NCBI GenBank assembly: GCA_023241745.1
Contig: JALQCY010000003.1
Coordinates: 705,426 to 769,425, forward strand
Length of the DNA: 64,000 bases
Source: Isoptericola peretonis
GTDB lineage: Bacteria; Actinomycetota; Actinomycetes; Actinomycetales; Cellulomonadaceae
Reading direction: 5' to 3'
The notes under the pieces were generated by a model that did not search any database, had not been told where the DNA came from, and saw nothing but the letters and a program-made list of their open reading frames with translations. Positions 9,234-17,541 of this stretch are shown here, piece after piece (position 1 is the first letter of the stretch; every line of letters starts with the position of its first letter). The position numbers and the translations under genes were made by a program.

Positions 9234-10196
9234 ATGCGCAGCGTGCGCCGCATCATCACGACCGGAGTCACGATGGGGGTCGCCACCGTCCTGGCGGTGA
9301 CGACCGGGGTCGCCGGAGCGGGGGCCGCGTCGGCCGCCGTCCGCCCCCTCCCCGACAAGACGTACGGGCTCTCCTCGTACTACGGACCGCGCTGCATGCC
9401 GATCAAGGGGGCGTCCACCCGCCACCTCGGCCAGGACATGAGCGCCAAGAAGGGCACCGACGTCAAGGCCGTCGCGCCGGGCACGGTCGTCAAGGCGGGG
9501 GCCACGCCGGGATTCGGCCAGGTCGTGGTGATCCGGTCCAACGCCGACGGCGGGAAGGTCTTCCACGTCTACGGCCACGTCGTGGACGGGGACCGGTACG
9601 TGAGGTCGGGCAAGTACGTGAAGCGCGGCCAGCACATCGCGGACGTCGGCAGCTCGGGCACCTCCACGGCGCCGCACCTGCACCTCGAGATCTGGAAGGG
9701 CGCCTACAAGGGCTCCGGCACCACCACCGACCCGCTGCCGTGGATGAAGAACCACGGCGCGTCGCTCACCGCCGGGGCGGCCTGGGCGAACAAGCGCGTC
9801 GTGCCCTCGTCCTGCACCTACTACACGACGACGCGCGTGAACCTGCGCTCCGGCCCGGGCACCGGCTACCGGGTCATCAAGGAGGTGCGGGTCAACCGCA
9901 AGCTCACCGCGAAGCCCGGCGCGAGCTCCGGGGTGTGGCGCAAGGTCACGCGCGACGGCGTCACGGGGTGGATGCACGCCGACTACGTCTCGCCCGGGCT
10001 GACGTCGCTGGGCACCCGCTATGTCGAGGTGAACGGGTTGCGACTGAGGTCCACGCCGAGCACGAGCGGCCGCATCCTCGACACCCTGAACAGGGGCAAG
10101 GCGGTGAAGAAGATCTGGCCGACGTCCAACGGCTGGGTCAAGGTCTACGTCAACGGCAAGCAGGGCTTCGTCGCGGCGAAGTACCTGCGCCGGTAG
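9234..10196 (+). CDS. Secreted M23 peptidase with two SH3b domains
   Basis: Start ATG 9234 is chosen because GGAGGGGG (9219-9226) lies at the right distance and the residues that follow form a Sec signal ending AGAASAAV. The 320-residue product has an M23 zinc metallopeptidase domain: H64-LGQ-D68 (first ligand motif), YGHV in the middle, and H148-L-H150 (HxH motif) in TAPHLHLEIW. Two SH3b-like repeats follow (about 185-250 and 255-320), each containing an NLRSGPGTG or RLRSTPSTS type turn and a WxKV strand. M23 enzymes cut peptide cross-bridges of peptidoglycan, and SH3b domains bind the wall. Probably a wall-remodelling or bacteriolytic enzyme. Confidence 0.9.
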   Translation: MRSVRRIITTGVTMGVATVLAVTTGVAGAGAASAAVRPLPDKTYGLSSYYGPRCMPIKGASTRHLGQDMSAKKGTDVKAVAPGTVVKAGATPGFGQVVVIRSNADGGKVFHVYGHVVDGDRYVRSGKYVKRGQHIADVGSSGTSTAPHLHLEIWKGAYKGSGTTTDPLPWMKNHGASLTAGAAWANKRVVPSSCTYYTTTRVNLRSGPGTGYRVIKEVRVNRKLTAKPGASSGVWRKVTRDGVTGWMHADYVSPGLTSLGTRYVEVNGLRLRSTPSTSGRILDTLNRGKAVKKIWPTSNGWVKVYVNGKQGFVAAKYLRR

Positions 10197-10205
10197 CGCC
10201 GGCGC

Positions 10206-10219
10206 GACCGGGGCCGGTC
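10206..10219. terminator. Short hairpin between convergent M23 and SDR genes
   Basis: GACCGG-GG-CCGGTC, perfect 6-bp arms, fills most of the 21-base gap between the two convergent stops. Candidate bidirectional terminator, weak on its own. Confidence 0.4.
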
Positions 10220-10991
10220 AGGCCGCGTGCGCGTCCGTCGCGTTGAGGCGCGCGACGGTCGCGTCGTAGGCCCCCGAGGTCTCCGCGAACCTCAGGAACT
10301 TCACGCCGTCGACGAGGATCTCGTGGGCATCGGGGCGGGTGGCGAGGAGCTCGACCACCTCGTCCGTGAACTCGTCCAGCGGCATCGCGACCGGGTTCTC
10401 CTCGTGCCCGGGCACGATCGCCGTCCGCACGGCGGGCGGCACGATCTCGATCACCTGCACGCCCGCCGGCTCGAGCTGCAGCCGGATGCCTTCGCTGAGC
10501 CGGTGGATCGCGGCCTTGGTCGCGTTGTACGTGGGCGTGGCCGCCAGCGGCACGTGCGCCAGGCCGGACGAGACGGTGACGAACGCGGGACTCCCGCCCG
10601 AGCCGGCGCGGGTCCGCAGGTGGGGCAGGAACGCGGCGGCGAGGCGGATCGGTCCCAGCAGGTTGGTGACGACGGTCCGCTCGGCGGTGGCGAGGAAGTC
10701 GTCCGCGGTCCAGTCCTCGGGCCGCATGATGCCGGCCATCGCGACGACCGCGTCGAGGGCGGGGTGCCGCTCGAGCACCTCGCGGCGGGCGGTGTCGATG
10801 CTGTCGGGGTCGTCGGTGTCGATGCGGACGGCGTCGATCCCGGGGTGGGCGGCGACGATCTCGTCGAGGAGGGCCGTGCGGCGGCCGCCCACGATCACGG
10901 TGCTGCCGCGGGCCTGCAGGCGCAGGGCGAGGGCGAGACCGATGCCGCTGGTCGCGCCGGGGACGAAGACGGTGCTGCGGGTGATGTCCAT
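10218..10991 (-). CDS. SDR family oxidoreductase, DltE-like
   Basis: A 257-residue short-chain dehydrogenase; ATG 10991 gives the usual family length, while an upstream in-frame ATG at 11105 would overlap the divergent regulator and add 38 low-complexity residues. The cofactor motif is FVPGATSGIGLAL (9-21), with Ser141/142, Tyr155 and Lys159 (YNATK) as catalytic residues. VSSGLAHVPLAATPTYNATKAA and the MPLDEF segment near 207 resemble the COG3967 DltE group. The reaction is unknown. The adjacent divergent MmyB-type regulator (11104) probably controls it; gene pairs of this regulator class with a divergent oxidoreductase are common in actinobacteria (family knowledge). Confidence 0.85.
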   Translation of the reverse strand: MDITRSTVFVPGATSGIGLALALRLQARGSTVIVGGRRTALLDEIVAAHPGIDAVRIDTDDPDSIDTARREVLERHPALDAVVAMAGIMRPEDWTADDFLATAERTVVTNLLGPIRLAAAFLPHLRTRAGSGGSPAFVTVSSGLAHVPLAATPTYNATKAAIHRLSEGIRLQLEPAGVQVIEIVPPAVRTAIVPGHEENPVAMPLDEFTDEVVELLATRPDAHEILVDGVKFLRFAETSGAYDATVARLNATDAHAA

Positions 10992-11042
10992 GTGTCCACG
11001 GTGCGTCGTGGGCCGCGGTGGCGGGAGAGGAGCGGACATCGG

Positions 11043-11057
11043 GGGACCGGCGGTCCC
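11043..11057. promoter_or_regulatory. Candidate operator of the MmyB-type regulator
   Basis: GGGACCG-G-CGGTCCC (7-bp perfect arms) is centred in the 112-base region between the SDR and regulator starts. GACGAT at 11092-11097 followed by 6 bases and ATG 11104 looks like a leaderless -10. Confidence 0.45.
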
Positions 11058-11103
11058 TGGCTGAGGCCTGGCCGGCCGGGCGTCGTCGTCGGACGATGGG
11101 CCC

Positions 11104-11943
11104 ATGGACCGTCCAGCGCTCGCCGAGTTCCTGCGCCGCCGTCGTGAGGCGGTGCTGCCCGCCGACGTCGGCCTGCCCGCGGGGGCGCGACGGCGGACGG
11201 CCGGCCTGCGGCGCGAGGAGGTCGCGGCGCTCGCCGCGATGTCCGCCGACTACTACACGCGGCTCGAGCAGCAGCGCGGGCCGCAGCCCAGCGAGCAGAT
11301 GCTGGCCTCGCTCGCGCGTGCGCTGCGGCTCACCGACGACGAGCGGGACTACCTGTTCCGCGTCGCCGGCCGCGGCACTCCGGACCGCGTGACCATGTCG
11401 TCGCACGTGTCGCCCGCACTGTTGCGAGTGCTCGACCGGCTGTCGGACACCCCCGCCCTCGTGCTCTCCGCGCTCGGCGAGACGCTCGTGGCCAACGAGC
11501 TCGCCGTCGCGCTGCTGGGGGACCGCTCCGCGTTGACGGGATGGGCACGCAGCGACGTCTACCGCTGGTTCACCGACCCGGCCGAACGCCAGCTCTACCC
11601 CGAGGACGACCGCGACCGGCAGGGGCGCGCCCTCGTGTCCACCCTGCGCGTGGCGCACGGGATGCTCGGGCCGCGGTCCCGCGCCGGCGAGCTCGTGCGC
11701 GAGCTGCGCACGCGCAGCCCCGAGTTCGCGGAGCTCTGGGACCGCCACGAGGTGCACCAGCGGTTCGCCGATCACAAGACGCTGGTGCACCCGCAGGTCG
11801 GGCCCGTCGAGCTGGACTGCCAGGTGCTGTTCACCGAGGACCAGACCCAGGCGCTGCTGGTGCTCACCGCCCCGCCGCGCTCCGAGGCCGAGCAGAAGCT
11901 CGCGCTGCTCGCCGTCGTCGGGCGGCAGGAGCTGGCGCGCTGA
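11104..11943 (+). CDS. MmyB-type XRE-family transcriptional regulator
   Basis: This 279-residue regulator has an N-terminal helix-turn-helix of the XRE type (residues about 5-75; RRRTAGLRREEVAALAAMS then YYTRLEQQRG) and a C-terminal MmyB-like ligand-binding domain recognisable by VLSALGETLVANELAVALLGD, YRWFTDPAERQLY and FAELWDRHEVHQRF. Proteins of this type often repress a divergent SDR or transporter gene and respond to a small hydrophobic ligand (family knowledge). Here the divergent neighbour is the DltE-like SDR, and a 15-base palindrome lies between them. The start fits a leaderless promoter. A second member of the same family occurs at 29349. Confidence 0.88.
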   Translation: MDRPALAEFLRRRREAVLPADVGLPAGARRRTAGLRREEVAALAAMSADYYTRLEQQRGPQPSEQMLASLARALRLTDDERDYLFRVAGRGTPDRVTMSSHVSPALLRVLDRLSDTPALVLSALGETLVANELAVALLGDRSALTGWARSDVYRWFTDPAERQLYPEDDRDRQGRALVSTLRVAHGMLGPRSRAGELVRELRTRSPEFAELWDRHEVHQRFADHKTLVHPQVGPVELDCQVLFTEDQTQALLVLTAPPRSEAEQKLALLAVVGRQELAR

Positions 11944-11944
11944 G

Positions 11945-11961
11945 CCCGGCGGCGCGCCGGG
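11945..11961. terminator. Hairpin between convergent regulator and cellulase genes
   Basis: CCCGGCG-GCG-CGCCGGG, perfect 7-bp arms immediately after the regulator stop codon and before the cellulase stop (11969). Candidate bidirectional terminator. Confidence 0.5.
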
Positions 11962-11968
11962 GTGGTCG

Positions 11969-13309
11969 TCACCAGGCGGCGTTGCGGGCCAGCTCCAGGG
12001 CGATCTCCTGCCACCACGCGCCGGCGGCGGGGCCGCCGTTGCAGGCGCCGTCGCTCTCGCCGGGCAGCTTGACCCACAGCAGCGCGTCGAGGTGCGTGGC
12101 GTCGTCGACGACGGTGGGGCGCTCGCCCAGCGCGCGGCCGCGCGGGTTGCACCACTCGCCGTTCGAGCCGTTGCCGTTGCGCGACGTGTCGACGACGAAC
12201 GGGAGGCCGTCGAGCTGCGCGGACACCTCCTCGCCGTAGGCGCGCGACTCGGCGGTGGTGCGGTAGTTCGACACGTTGAGCGCGAAGCCTGCGACGTGGT
12301 CCAGCCCGACCTGCCGCACCCGGGACGCGGCCTCGCCGGCGGGCAGCCACGCCGAGTGGCCGACGTCGAGGTAGACCCGTGCCCCCGCCTCGTCGAGGAT
12401 GCGGGCGGCGTCGGCCAGCATCCCGACGCGGTCGCCCTGCCCGTCGCAGGAACCGAGCTGCGGCAGCGCGTCCGGCTCCAGCACCACCCAGGGCTCGCCG
12501 ACCATGCCGGTCGCCACCTCCTGGACCCACGCCCGGTACGCGGCCTCGTCCGTGCCGCCGCCGGAGTGCGAGCCGCAGTCGCGGCCCGGGATGGCGTACA
12601 CGGCCAGCAGCGGCGTCTCGCCCGCGGCGGCCGCGCGGGCGGTGTACTCCGCCACGCCGGCGCGCGCGTCGGCGGCGTCCGCGTCGGTCACCCAGGACGC
12701 CTGCGGCGTCGTGGCGATCTTCTCGAGCAGGGCTCGGTCGGTACCCGCCGCCGCCTGCCACGCCTCCCACGCCTGCGTGCCCTCGTCGACGAAGAACGTG
12801 ACGTCGCCGGGCTCGCCGGGCTGGTCGGGGTCGTCGGTGGGCGTCGGCGTGGGGCTCGGGTCCGGGGACGGCGCGTCGCCCGTGCACGGGACGCCGTCCA
12901 GGCTGAAGCCCGCCGGCACGACCGGCGTCGACGTCGACGTGCCGACGAGGCCGAACGACGCGGAACCGCCGGTCGCGAGCGTCCCGTTCCAGCCCACGTC
13001 CGCGACGCGCACCTGTGCGCCGTCCCGCGTGAGCCGCCCGTTCCAGACCTGCGTGACGCTCTCGCCGGCGGCCGGCTCCCAGGCCACGTCCCAGCCGGTG
13101 CGGGCGTCGCCCAGGTTGGTCACCGTGACGTCGGCCTGGAAACCGCCGTCCCACGCGCTCGTGACGGCGTGTTTGACCTCGCAGGCCGTCGTCGCCTCCG
13201 CCGCCGAGGTGGCGAGGGCCGAGACGCCGGCCGTGAGGCCGGCACCTCCTACGAGGGCGGCCGCGGTGAGGGCGGCGACCCGGGTCGTCGTTCGGCGTTG
13301 CGTGCGCAT
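11969..13309 (-). CDS. Secreted CBM2-GH6 cellulase (CenA-like)
   Basis: A 446-residue secreted beta-1,4-glucanase. Order: Sec signal (1-41); CBM2 cellulose-binding domain (42-143, bounded by Cys43 and Cys142, with exposed Trp73, Trp77 and Trp107 positions); Pro/Thr/Asp-rich linker (144-168, PSPDPSPTPTPTDDP); GH6 catalytic domain (169-446). Catalytic and supporting acids by family comparison: Asp244 (GRDCG), Asp280 as general acid (LEPDAL), Asp315 (LDVGHS) and Asp420 (LPGESDG). The domain order and length are those of Cellulomonas fimi CenA, an endoglucanase; whether this enzyme is endo- or processive depends on active-site loops that cannot be judged here. A TAGCGT hexamer (minus strand, 13346-13351) is a plausible -10. 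Confidence 0.93.
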   Translation of the reverse strand: MRTQRRTTTRVAALTAAALVGGAGLTAGVSALATSAAEATTACEVKHAVTSAWDGGFQADVTVTNLGDARTGWDVAWEPAAGESVTQVWNGRLTRDGAQVRVADVGWNGTLATGGSASFGLVGTSTSTPVVPAGFSLDGVPCTGDAPSPDPSPTPTPTDDPDQPGEPGDVTFFVDEGTQAWEAWQAAAGTDRALLEKIATTPQASWVTDADAADARAGVAEYTARAAAAGETPLLAVYAIPGRDCGSHSGGGTDEAAYRAWVQEVATGMVGEPWVVLEPDALPQLGSCDGQGDRVGMLADAARILDEAGARVYLDVGHSAWLPAGEAASRVRQVGLDHVAGFALNVSNYRTTAESRAYGEEVSAQLDGLPFVVDTSRNGNGSNGEWCNPRGRALGERPTVVDDATHLDALLWVKLPGESDGACNGGPAAGAWWQEIALELARNAAW

Positions 13310-13376
13310 CCGAGGCTCCGTCGCGTCGTGGTCGGGGACGCAGCCACGCTAGGAGCGGGACGGGGCGGCGTGAGCG

Positions 13377-13475
13377 CCCCTCAACGGTTCAGTCACCCCT
13401 CGACGGTGCGGTGACCACCCCTCAACGGTTCAGTCACCGCCCTCTGCGGTGCGGTGACCACCCCTCAACGGTTCA
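13377..13475. repeat. Tandem repeat (2.4 copies of ~42 bp) starting at the purB stop codon
   Basis: Read on the minus strand from the purB TGA, each unit starts TGAACCGTTGAGGGG and continues with TGGTCACCGCACCG plus a variable tail ending GGTGAC. The copies are 43 bp (13475-13433), 41 bp (13432-13392) and a truncated third (13391-13377). Each full copy can fold through GTCACCGC/GCGGTGAC-type arms. It probably acts as a terminator cluster; the tandem organisation is unusual. Confidence 0.7.
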
Positions 13476-14981
13476 GGCGAGGTAGTCCTCGACCAGCCGC
13501 GCGGCGATGCCGGTGTACGCCGCGGGGGAGAGGTCCGCCAGGCGCGCGGCGACGTCGTCGGGCAGGCCGAGGCCGGCGACGAACTCGCGCATCCGTGCGG
13601 CGTCGACCCGCTGGCCGCGGGTGAGCTCCTTGAGGCGCTCGTACGGGTTCTCCATGCCCTCGACGCCCGCGACGGACGCGGCGCGCATCGCCGACTGGAC
13701 GGGCTCGCCGAGCACCTCCCAGTTGGCGTCGAGGTCGTCGGCCATGAGCGGCGCGTTCACGTTGAGCGCCTTGAGGCCGCGGCGCACGTTGTCGATGGCG
13801 AGCAGCGAGTGGCCGAACGCCGGGCCGATGTTGCGCTGCGTGGTCGAGTCGGTGAGGTCGCGCTGCAGGCGGCTCGTGACGAGCGTCGCGGACAGCGTGT
13901 CCAGGAGCGAGCACGAGATCTCGAGGTTCGCCTCGGCGTTCTCGAACCGGATGGGGTTGACCTTGTGCGGCATGGTCGAGCTGCCGGTGGCGCCCGCCAC
14001 GGGGATCTGCGTGAAGAACCCGAGCGAGATGTACGTCCACACGTCGGTCGCGAGGTTGTGGAGGATCCGGTTGAAGCGGGCGACGTCCGCGTAGACCTCG
14101 GCCTGCCAGTCGTGCGACTCGATCTGCGTGGTCAGCGGGTTCCAGGTCAGGCCGAGGTGCTCGACGAACCCCTTCGAGACCGCCGGCCAGTCCGCGCCGG
14201 GCACGGCGACGACGTGCGCCCCGTAGGTGCCGGTGGCGCCGTTGAGCTTGCCGAGGTACTCGGCGCCGTCGATCCGGCGCAGCTGGCGGCGCAGGCGGTG
14301 CGCGAGGACGGCGAGCTCCTTGCCCATCGTCGTCGGCGTGGCGGGCTGCCCGTGCGTGCGGCTCAGCATCGGGACGTCGGCGTGCTCGCGGGCCATGTCG
14401 GCGAGCTGGTCGGCCAGGTCGGTGGCGGCGGGCAGCCACACGTCGCGCACCGCGCCCTGCACCATCAGCGCGTAGGAGAGGTTGTTGACGTCCTCGGACG
14501 TGCACGCGAAGTGCACGAGCTCGCTCGCGGCGGGCAGGTTCGTCTCGCCGAGCGCGTCCACGGCGACGCTGCTGTCGAGGCGACGCTTGATGAAGTACTC
14601 GACGGCCTTGACGTCGTGCACCGTCTCGCGCTCGATGGCGGCCAGCTCGGCGATCTCGTCCGCGCCGAACGTCGCGGGGATCTGACGGAGGTACGCGATC
14701 TCGGCGTCGGACAGCGTCGGCGCGCCGGGGACGACGGGGCCGGGGACCGTCGTCGTGCCGTTGCACAGGGTGACCAGCCACTCCACCTCGACGTGCAGGC
14801 GGGCCCGGTTCAGCGCGGCCTCGCTCAGGTGGTCCACGAGCGGCGCGACGGCGCCGCGGTAGCGACCGTCCAGCGGCCCGAGGGCGATCGGCGGGGTGAC
14901 GTCCGCGAGGTTCACGCGGGTCTGGGCGGCGGTGGACTCTGTCGGCGAGGTCTGCGGCGCGGGGGAGGTCACGGCCCACAT
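13473..14981 (-). CDS. purB: Adenylosuccinate lyase
   Basis: This 502-residue cytosolic enzyme makes fumarate twice in purine synthesis, from SAICAR and from adenylosuccinate. The family signature lies at 333-350 (GSSTMPHKVNPIRFENAE). RTHGQ (208-212) supplies an active-site histidine and TSEDVNN (161-167) the substrate loop. The opening PIALGPLDGRY (31-41) and the length place it in the long E. coli-type PurB branch. The first about 20 residues (Ser/Thr/Pro-rich) are not conserved, so a GTG four codons in is an alternative start. Its stop codon is the first triplet of a tandem repeat; a large palindrome lies upstream. Confidence 0.95.
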   Translation of the reverse strand: MWAVTSPAPQTSPTESTAAQTRVNLADVTPPIALGPLDGRYRGAVAPLVDHLSEAALNRARLHVEVEWLVTLCNGTTTVPGPVVPGAPTLSDAEIAYLRQIPATFGADEIAELAAIERETVHDVKAVEYFIKRRLDSSVAVDALGETNLPAASELVHFACTSEDVNNLSYALMVQGAVRDVWLPAATDLADQLADMAREHADVPMLSRTHGQPATPTTMGKELAVLAHRLRRQLRRIDGAEYLGKLNGATGTYGAHVVAVPGADWPAVSKGFVEHLGLTWNPLTTQIESHDWQAEVYADVARFNRILHNLATDVWTYISLGFFTQIPVAGATGSSTMPHKVNPIRFENAEANLEISCSLLDTLSATLVTSRLQRDLTDSTTQRNIGPAFGHSLLAIDNVRRGLKALNVNAPLMADDLDANWEVLGEPVQSAMRAASVAGVEGMENPYERLKELTRGQRVDAARMREFVAGLGLPDDVAARLADLSPAAYTGIAARLVEDYLA

Positions 14982-15005
14982 TCTCCCACGGGCCCACAGG
15001 GCGTC

Positions 15006-15060
15006 GTGAGCGCGATCTCGGGGACTGTTCGGGGTCGATCGTCCCCGAGACCGCGCTCAC
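15006..15060. repeat. Intergenic palindrome, GTGAGCGCGA family, copy 1
   Basis: 20-bp arms (15006-15025 and 15041-15060) with a single A-C mismatch around a 15-base loop. They share the sequence GTGAGCGCGAT-Y-TCGGGGAC with the palindrome at 21103-21172. It follows the flavoprotein gene stop (minus strand) and precedes purB. Probably a terminator formed by a repeated element. Confidence 0.75.
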
Positions 15061-15072
15061 CACCCTCCGGGG

Positions 15073-16410
15073 TCAGCCGAGGAGGGGGTAGCTGCCGCGG
15101 AGCGTGCCGTGCGGGTCGCGGGACCGCTTGAGGTCACGCAGCCGGGTGAGGGCGGCATCGTCGTAGGCGGCCGCCGCGCTCTCGCCGGGGGACAGGAACG
15201 TCGCCGGCTTGCGGCCGGTCGCGGCGTCACCCAGGCGCCCGGGCAGGGCGGCCAGGGCGTCGCCGACCGCCGCGGAGAGGCCCGGCTCGAAGGCGAGCCC
15301 GAACCCGTACAGCAGGTAGGGCTCGGCGATCGCCCCGAGGGCGCCCGCCCCCTCGCCGGGATCGGCGAGCGCTCCGCCCAGGTGCCGCAGCTGCAGCAGG
15401 AGCAGCGGCGCCACCGGGGACGTGAACAGGCGCTCCACCGCCCCGTCGTCGACCCGTGACAGGAGCTCGGCCCGCGACCGCCCCGCGGCCGGGTCGGTCG
15501 GGTCGGCGGTGATGTCGCCGACGTCGGCGAGCGCGACGGCGCCCACCGCGGCGTCGACCCCAGGACCGAGCGCGTCGGGCACGGCGTCGAACGGGCGCAG
15601 CGCCTCCCTGGCCGCCGCCGCGTCGCCGAGGTACGCGGCGTGTACGACGACGACGGCCGGGGCCCCCGGCGCCTCGACGCGGGACAGCCAGACGCTGAGC
15701 TCGCGCGGCGCCGCGGCGGTGATCTCGCGGAAGACGGCGAGGACCTCCGCGGCACGCTCCGCGGGCCACGCGAGCTTGCCGCCCGAGAACGCGGGCGCCT
15801 CGACCAGGCCGATCTCCATCGCGGTGACGACGGCCAGGTCGCCGCCCCCGCCGCGCAGCGCCCAGAACAGCTCCGGGTCGGAGGCGGCGGTGACGGTGCG
15901 GCGCTCGCCGCCCGGGTCGACGACGTCGAACGACCGCACGTGGTCGGCCGCCAGCCCGTGGACGCGGCTGAACCAGCCGAGCCCGCCGCCGAGCGTGTAG
16001 CCGACGGCGCCCACGCCGGGGGCGCTGCCGAGCAGGGTCGTGAGGCCGTGCGGCGCGGCCGCGGCCTGCACGGCGCCCCACGAGGCGCCGGCGCCGACCC
16101 GCGCGACGCGGCGGACCGGGTCCACCTCGACGGCGGCGAGGGCCCCGGTGCGCAGCAGCACCGTGCCCGCCACGTCGCCCGACGCGCCGTGGCCCGTGGA
16201 CTGCGCGGCGACGGCCAGGCCCGCGTCGCGCGCCCGTCGCACCGTGACGGCGACGTCGTCGGCGTCCGCGGCCTCGACGACGGCCGCGACGGGCTGGCGG
16301 ACCGCCAGGTTCCAGGGCGCGGCGGCGGCCTCGAAGCCGTCGTCGCCGGGCAGGACGAGCCGACCGGCGAGGCCGGCGGCGAGGGTGTCACGAGAGGTCA
16401 GGGCGGTCAT
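15073..16410 (-). CDS. FAD-binding (PCMH-type) oxidoreductase
   Basis: A 445-residue flavoprotein; ATG 16410 is preceded by GAGGAGC and gives a normal N-terminus, whereas longer frames read into the sigma factor promoter. The PCMH fold is seen in QPVAAVVEAADADDVAVTVR, then AQSTGHGASG, where His74 sits at the position used for covalent flavin attachment in berberine-bridge-like oxidases, and in VGYTLGGGLGWFSRVHGL. The C-terminus ends DPHGTLRGSYPLLG, matching the family (DPxGxxxxxxPL). Substrates of relatives range from sugars to secondary metabolites; none can be assigned. It is divergent from a SigJ-type sigma factor gene 107 bases away, which may control it. Confidence 0.85.
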   Translation of the reverse strand: MTALTSRDTLAAGLAGRLVLPGDDGFEAAAAPWNLAVRQPVAAVVEAADADDVAVTVRRARDAGLAVAAQSTGHGASGDVAGTVLLRTGALAAVEVDPVRRVARVGAGASWGAVQAAAAPHGLTTLLGSAPGVGAVGYTLGGGLGWFSRVHGLAADHVRSFDVVDPGGERRTVTAASDPELFWALRGGGGDLAVVTAMEIGLVEAPAFSGGKLAWPAERAAEVLAVFREITAAAPRELSVWLSRVEAPGAPAVVVVHAAYLGDAAAAREALRPFDAVPDALGPGVDAAVGAVALADVGDITADPTDPAAGRSRAELLSRVDDGAVERLFTSPVAPLLLLQLRHLGGALADPGEGAGALGAIAEPYLLYGFGLAFEPGLSAAVGDALAALPGRLGDAATGRKPATFLSPGESAAAAYDDAALTRLRDLKRSRDPHGTLRGSYPLLG

Positions 16411-16516
16411 GAGAGCTCCTCGATGGTCTGGCCGGTGTCGTGTCCCTGTGGTTCGGTGGACCCCGGCAGCGCGTGCTGTCGTCCCCCTGACACGGCGCGG
16501 CCGAGGAGTGTGACAG

Positions 16517-17395
16517 GTGAGTGCGGAGACCCTGGCGGAGAGCTTCGAGACGTACCGTCCCCACCTGCGGTCCGTCGCGTACCGGGTGCTCGGGTCCAGC
16601 GCCGACGCGGAGGACGCGGTGCAGGACGCGTGGGTGCGGGCGCACTCGGCGGGGACGACGGGCGTGGAGAACCTCGGGGGCTGGCTGACGACGATCGTCG
16701 CGCGGGTGTCGCTCAACCTGCTGCGCTCGCGGTCCACGCGCCGGGAGGCGGCGTGGGAGTCCGTGGGCGGTGCCCACCTGCCGGACCTGCTCGTGTCGCC
16801 CGTCGAGGACCTCGACGACCCCGAGCGGCGGGCGGTGGAGTCGGACGAGCTCGGCGTCGCGCTGCTCGTCGTGCTGGACGCGCTGACCCCGGCGGAGCGG
16901 GTCGCCTTCGTGCTGCACGACCAGTTCTCGGTGCCCTTCGAGGAGATCGCGCCCGTCGTCGACAGGTCGGTCGCCGCGACGCGTCAGCTCGCCAGCCGCG
17001 CGCGCCGCAAGGTGCGCGACGCCGTCCCGCCGCAGGACGACGTCGCGCGGCGCCGGGAGGTCGTGACCGCCTGGCTCGCGGCGTCGCAGGCGGGCGACTT
17101 CGACGGGCTGGTGGCGCTGCTCGACCCGGAGGTGACGTTGCGGGTCGATTACGGGCCCGGGGGGCTGACCCGGATGCTGCGCGGCGTGAGCGCCGTGGCG
17201 GAGCAGGCGCGGCTCCACTTCGGTACCGCGCGGAGCTCCCGCCTCGCGCTCGTCAACGGCTCGCCGGGCCTCGTGTCGGTGCTCGACGACGGCACGGTGT
17301 TCTCGGTGCTGGCGTTCACCGTGCGCGACGGTCGGGTCGCGGGCATCGACATCCTGTCCGACCGGTCGCGGCTCGCGGGGGTCCGGCTGCGGTAG
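16517..17395 (+). CDS. ECF sigma factor, SigJ-like, with SnoaL-type C-terminal domain
   Basis: A 292-residue sigma factor (GTG start; GAGGAG about 9 bases upstream). Region 2 is residues about 6-75 (ETYRPHLRSVAYRVLGSSADAEDAVQDAWVR) and region 4 about 105-165 (LTPAERVAFVLHDQFSVPFEEIAPVV and SVAATRQLASRARRKV). The remaining 120 residues form an NTF2/SnoaL-like domain (WLAASQAGDFDGLVALLDPEVTLRVD). This architecture defines the SigJ/ECF41-type group, in which the C-terminal domain modulates activity in place of an anti-sigma factor, and whose usual target is a neighbouring oxidoreductase or carboxymuconolactone decarboxylase gene (family knowledge). The divergent flavoprotein gene is the natural candidate target. 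Confidence 0.9.
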   Translation: MSAETLAESFETYRPHLRSVAYRVLGSSADAEDAVQDAWVRAHSAGTTGVENLGGWLTTIVARVSLNLLRSRSTRREAAWESVGGAHLPDLLVSPVEDLDDPERRAVESDELGVALLVVLDALTPAERVAFVLHDQFSVPFEEIAPVVDRSVAATRQLASRARRKVRDAVPPQDDVARRREVVTAWLAASQAGDFDGLVALLDPEVTLRVDYGPGGLTRMLRGVSAVAEQARLHFGTARSSRLALVNGSPGLVSVLDDGTVFSVLAFTVRDGRVAGIDILSDRSRLAGVRLR

Positions 17396-17529
17396 GGACA
17401 CTGCGGGACCGGAGAGTCCGCGAGACGGCGAGGACGTCGCCGCGTCAGGTCGCGGCTCCGACGCTGTCCCCAGGGGTGCGCCCTGCACAGGTGTCGTCGG
17501 GCGGGCGTCCGGGTGCGTGTCGGTCGGCC

Positions 17530-17535
17530 TAGCGT
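17530..17535 (+). promoter_or_regulatory. Leaderless-type -10 (TAGCGT)
   Basis: TAGCGT is followed by 6 bases and ATG 17542, so transcription would start at or beside the start codon. No clear -35 and no ribosome binding site. The rest of 17396-17541 shows no gene. Confidence 0.45.
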
Positions 17536-17541
17536 CCCGCC

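Noticed and set aside
9234..10196. Endolysin of phage origin
   Set aside because: The M23-SH3b protein has a Sec signal and isolated chromosomal context, which fits a host wall hydrolase.
13377..13475. Possible CRISPR-like array
   Set aside because: Units are adjacent, 41-43 bp, without unique spacers, and start at a stop codon. No cas genes nearby. Called a tandem repeat.
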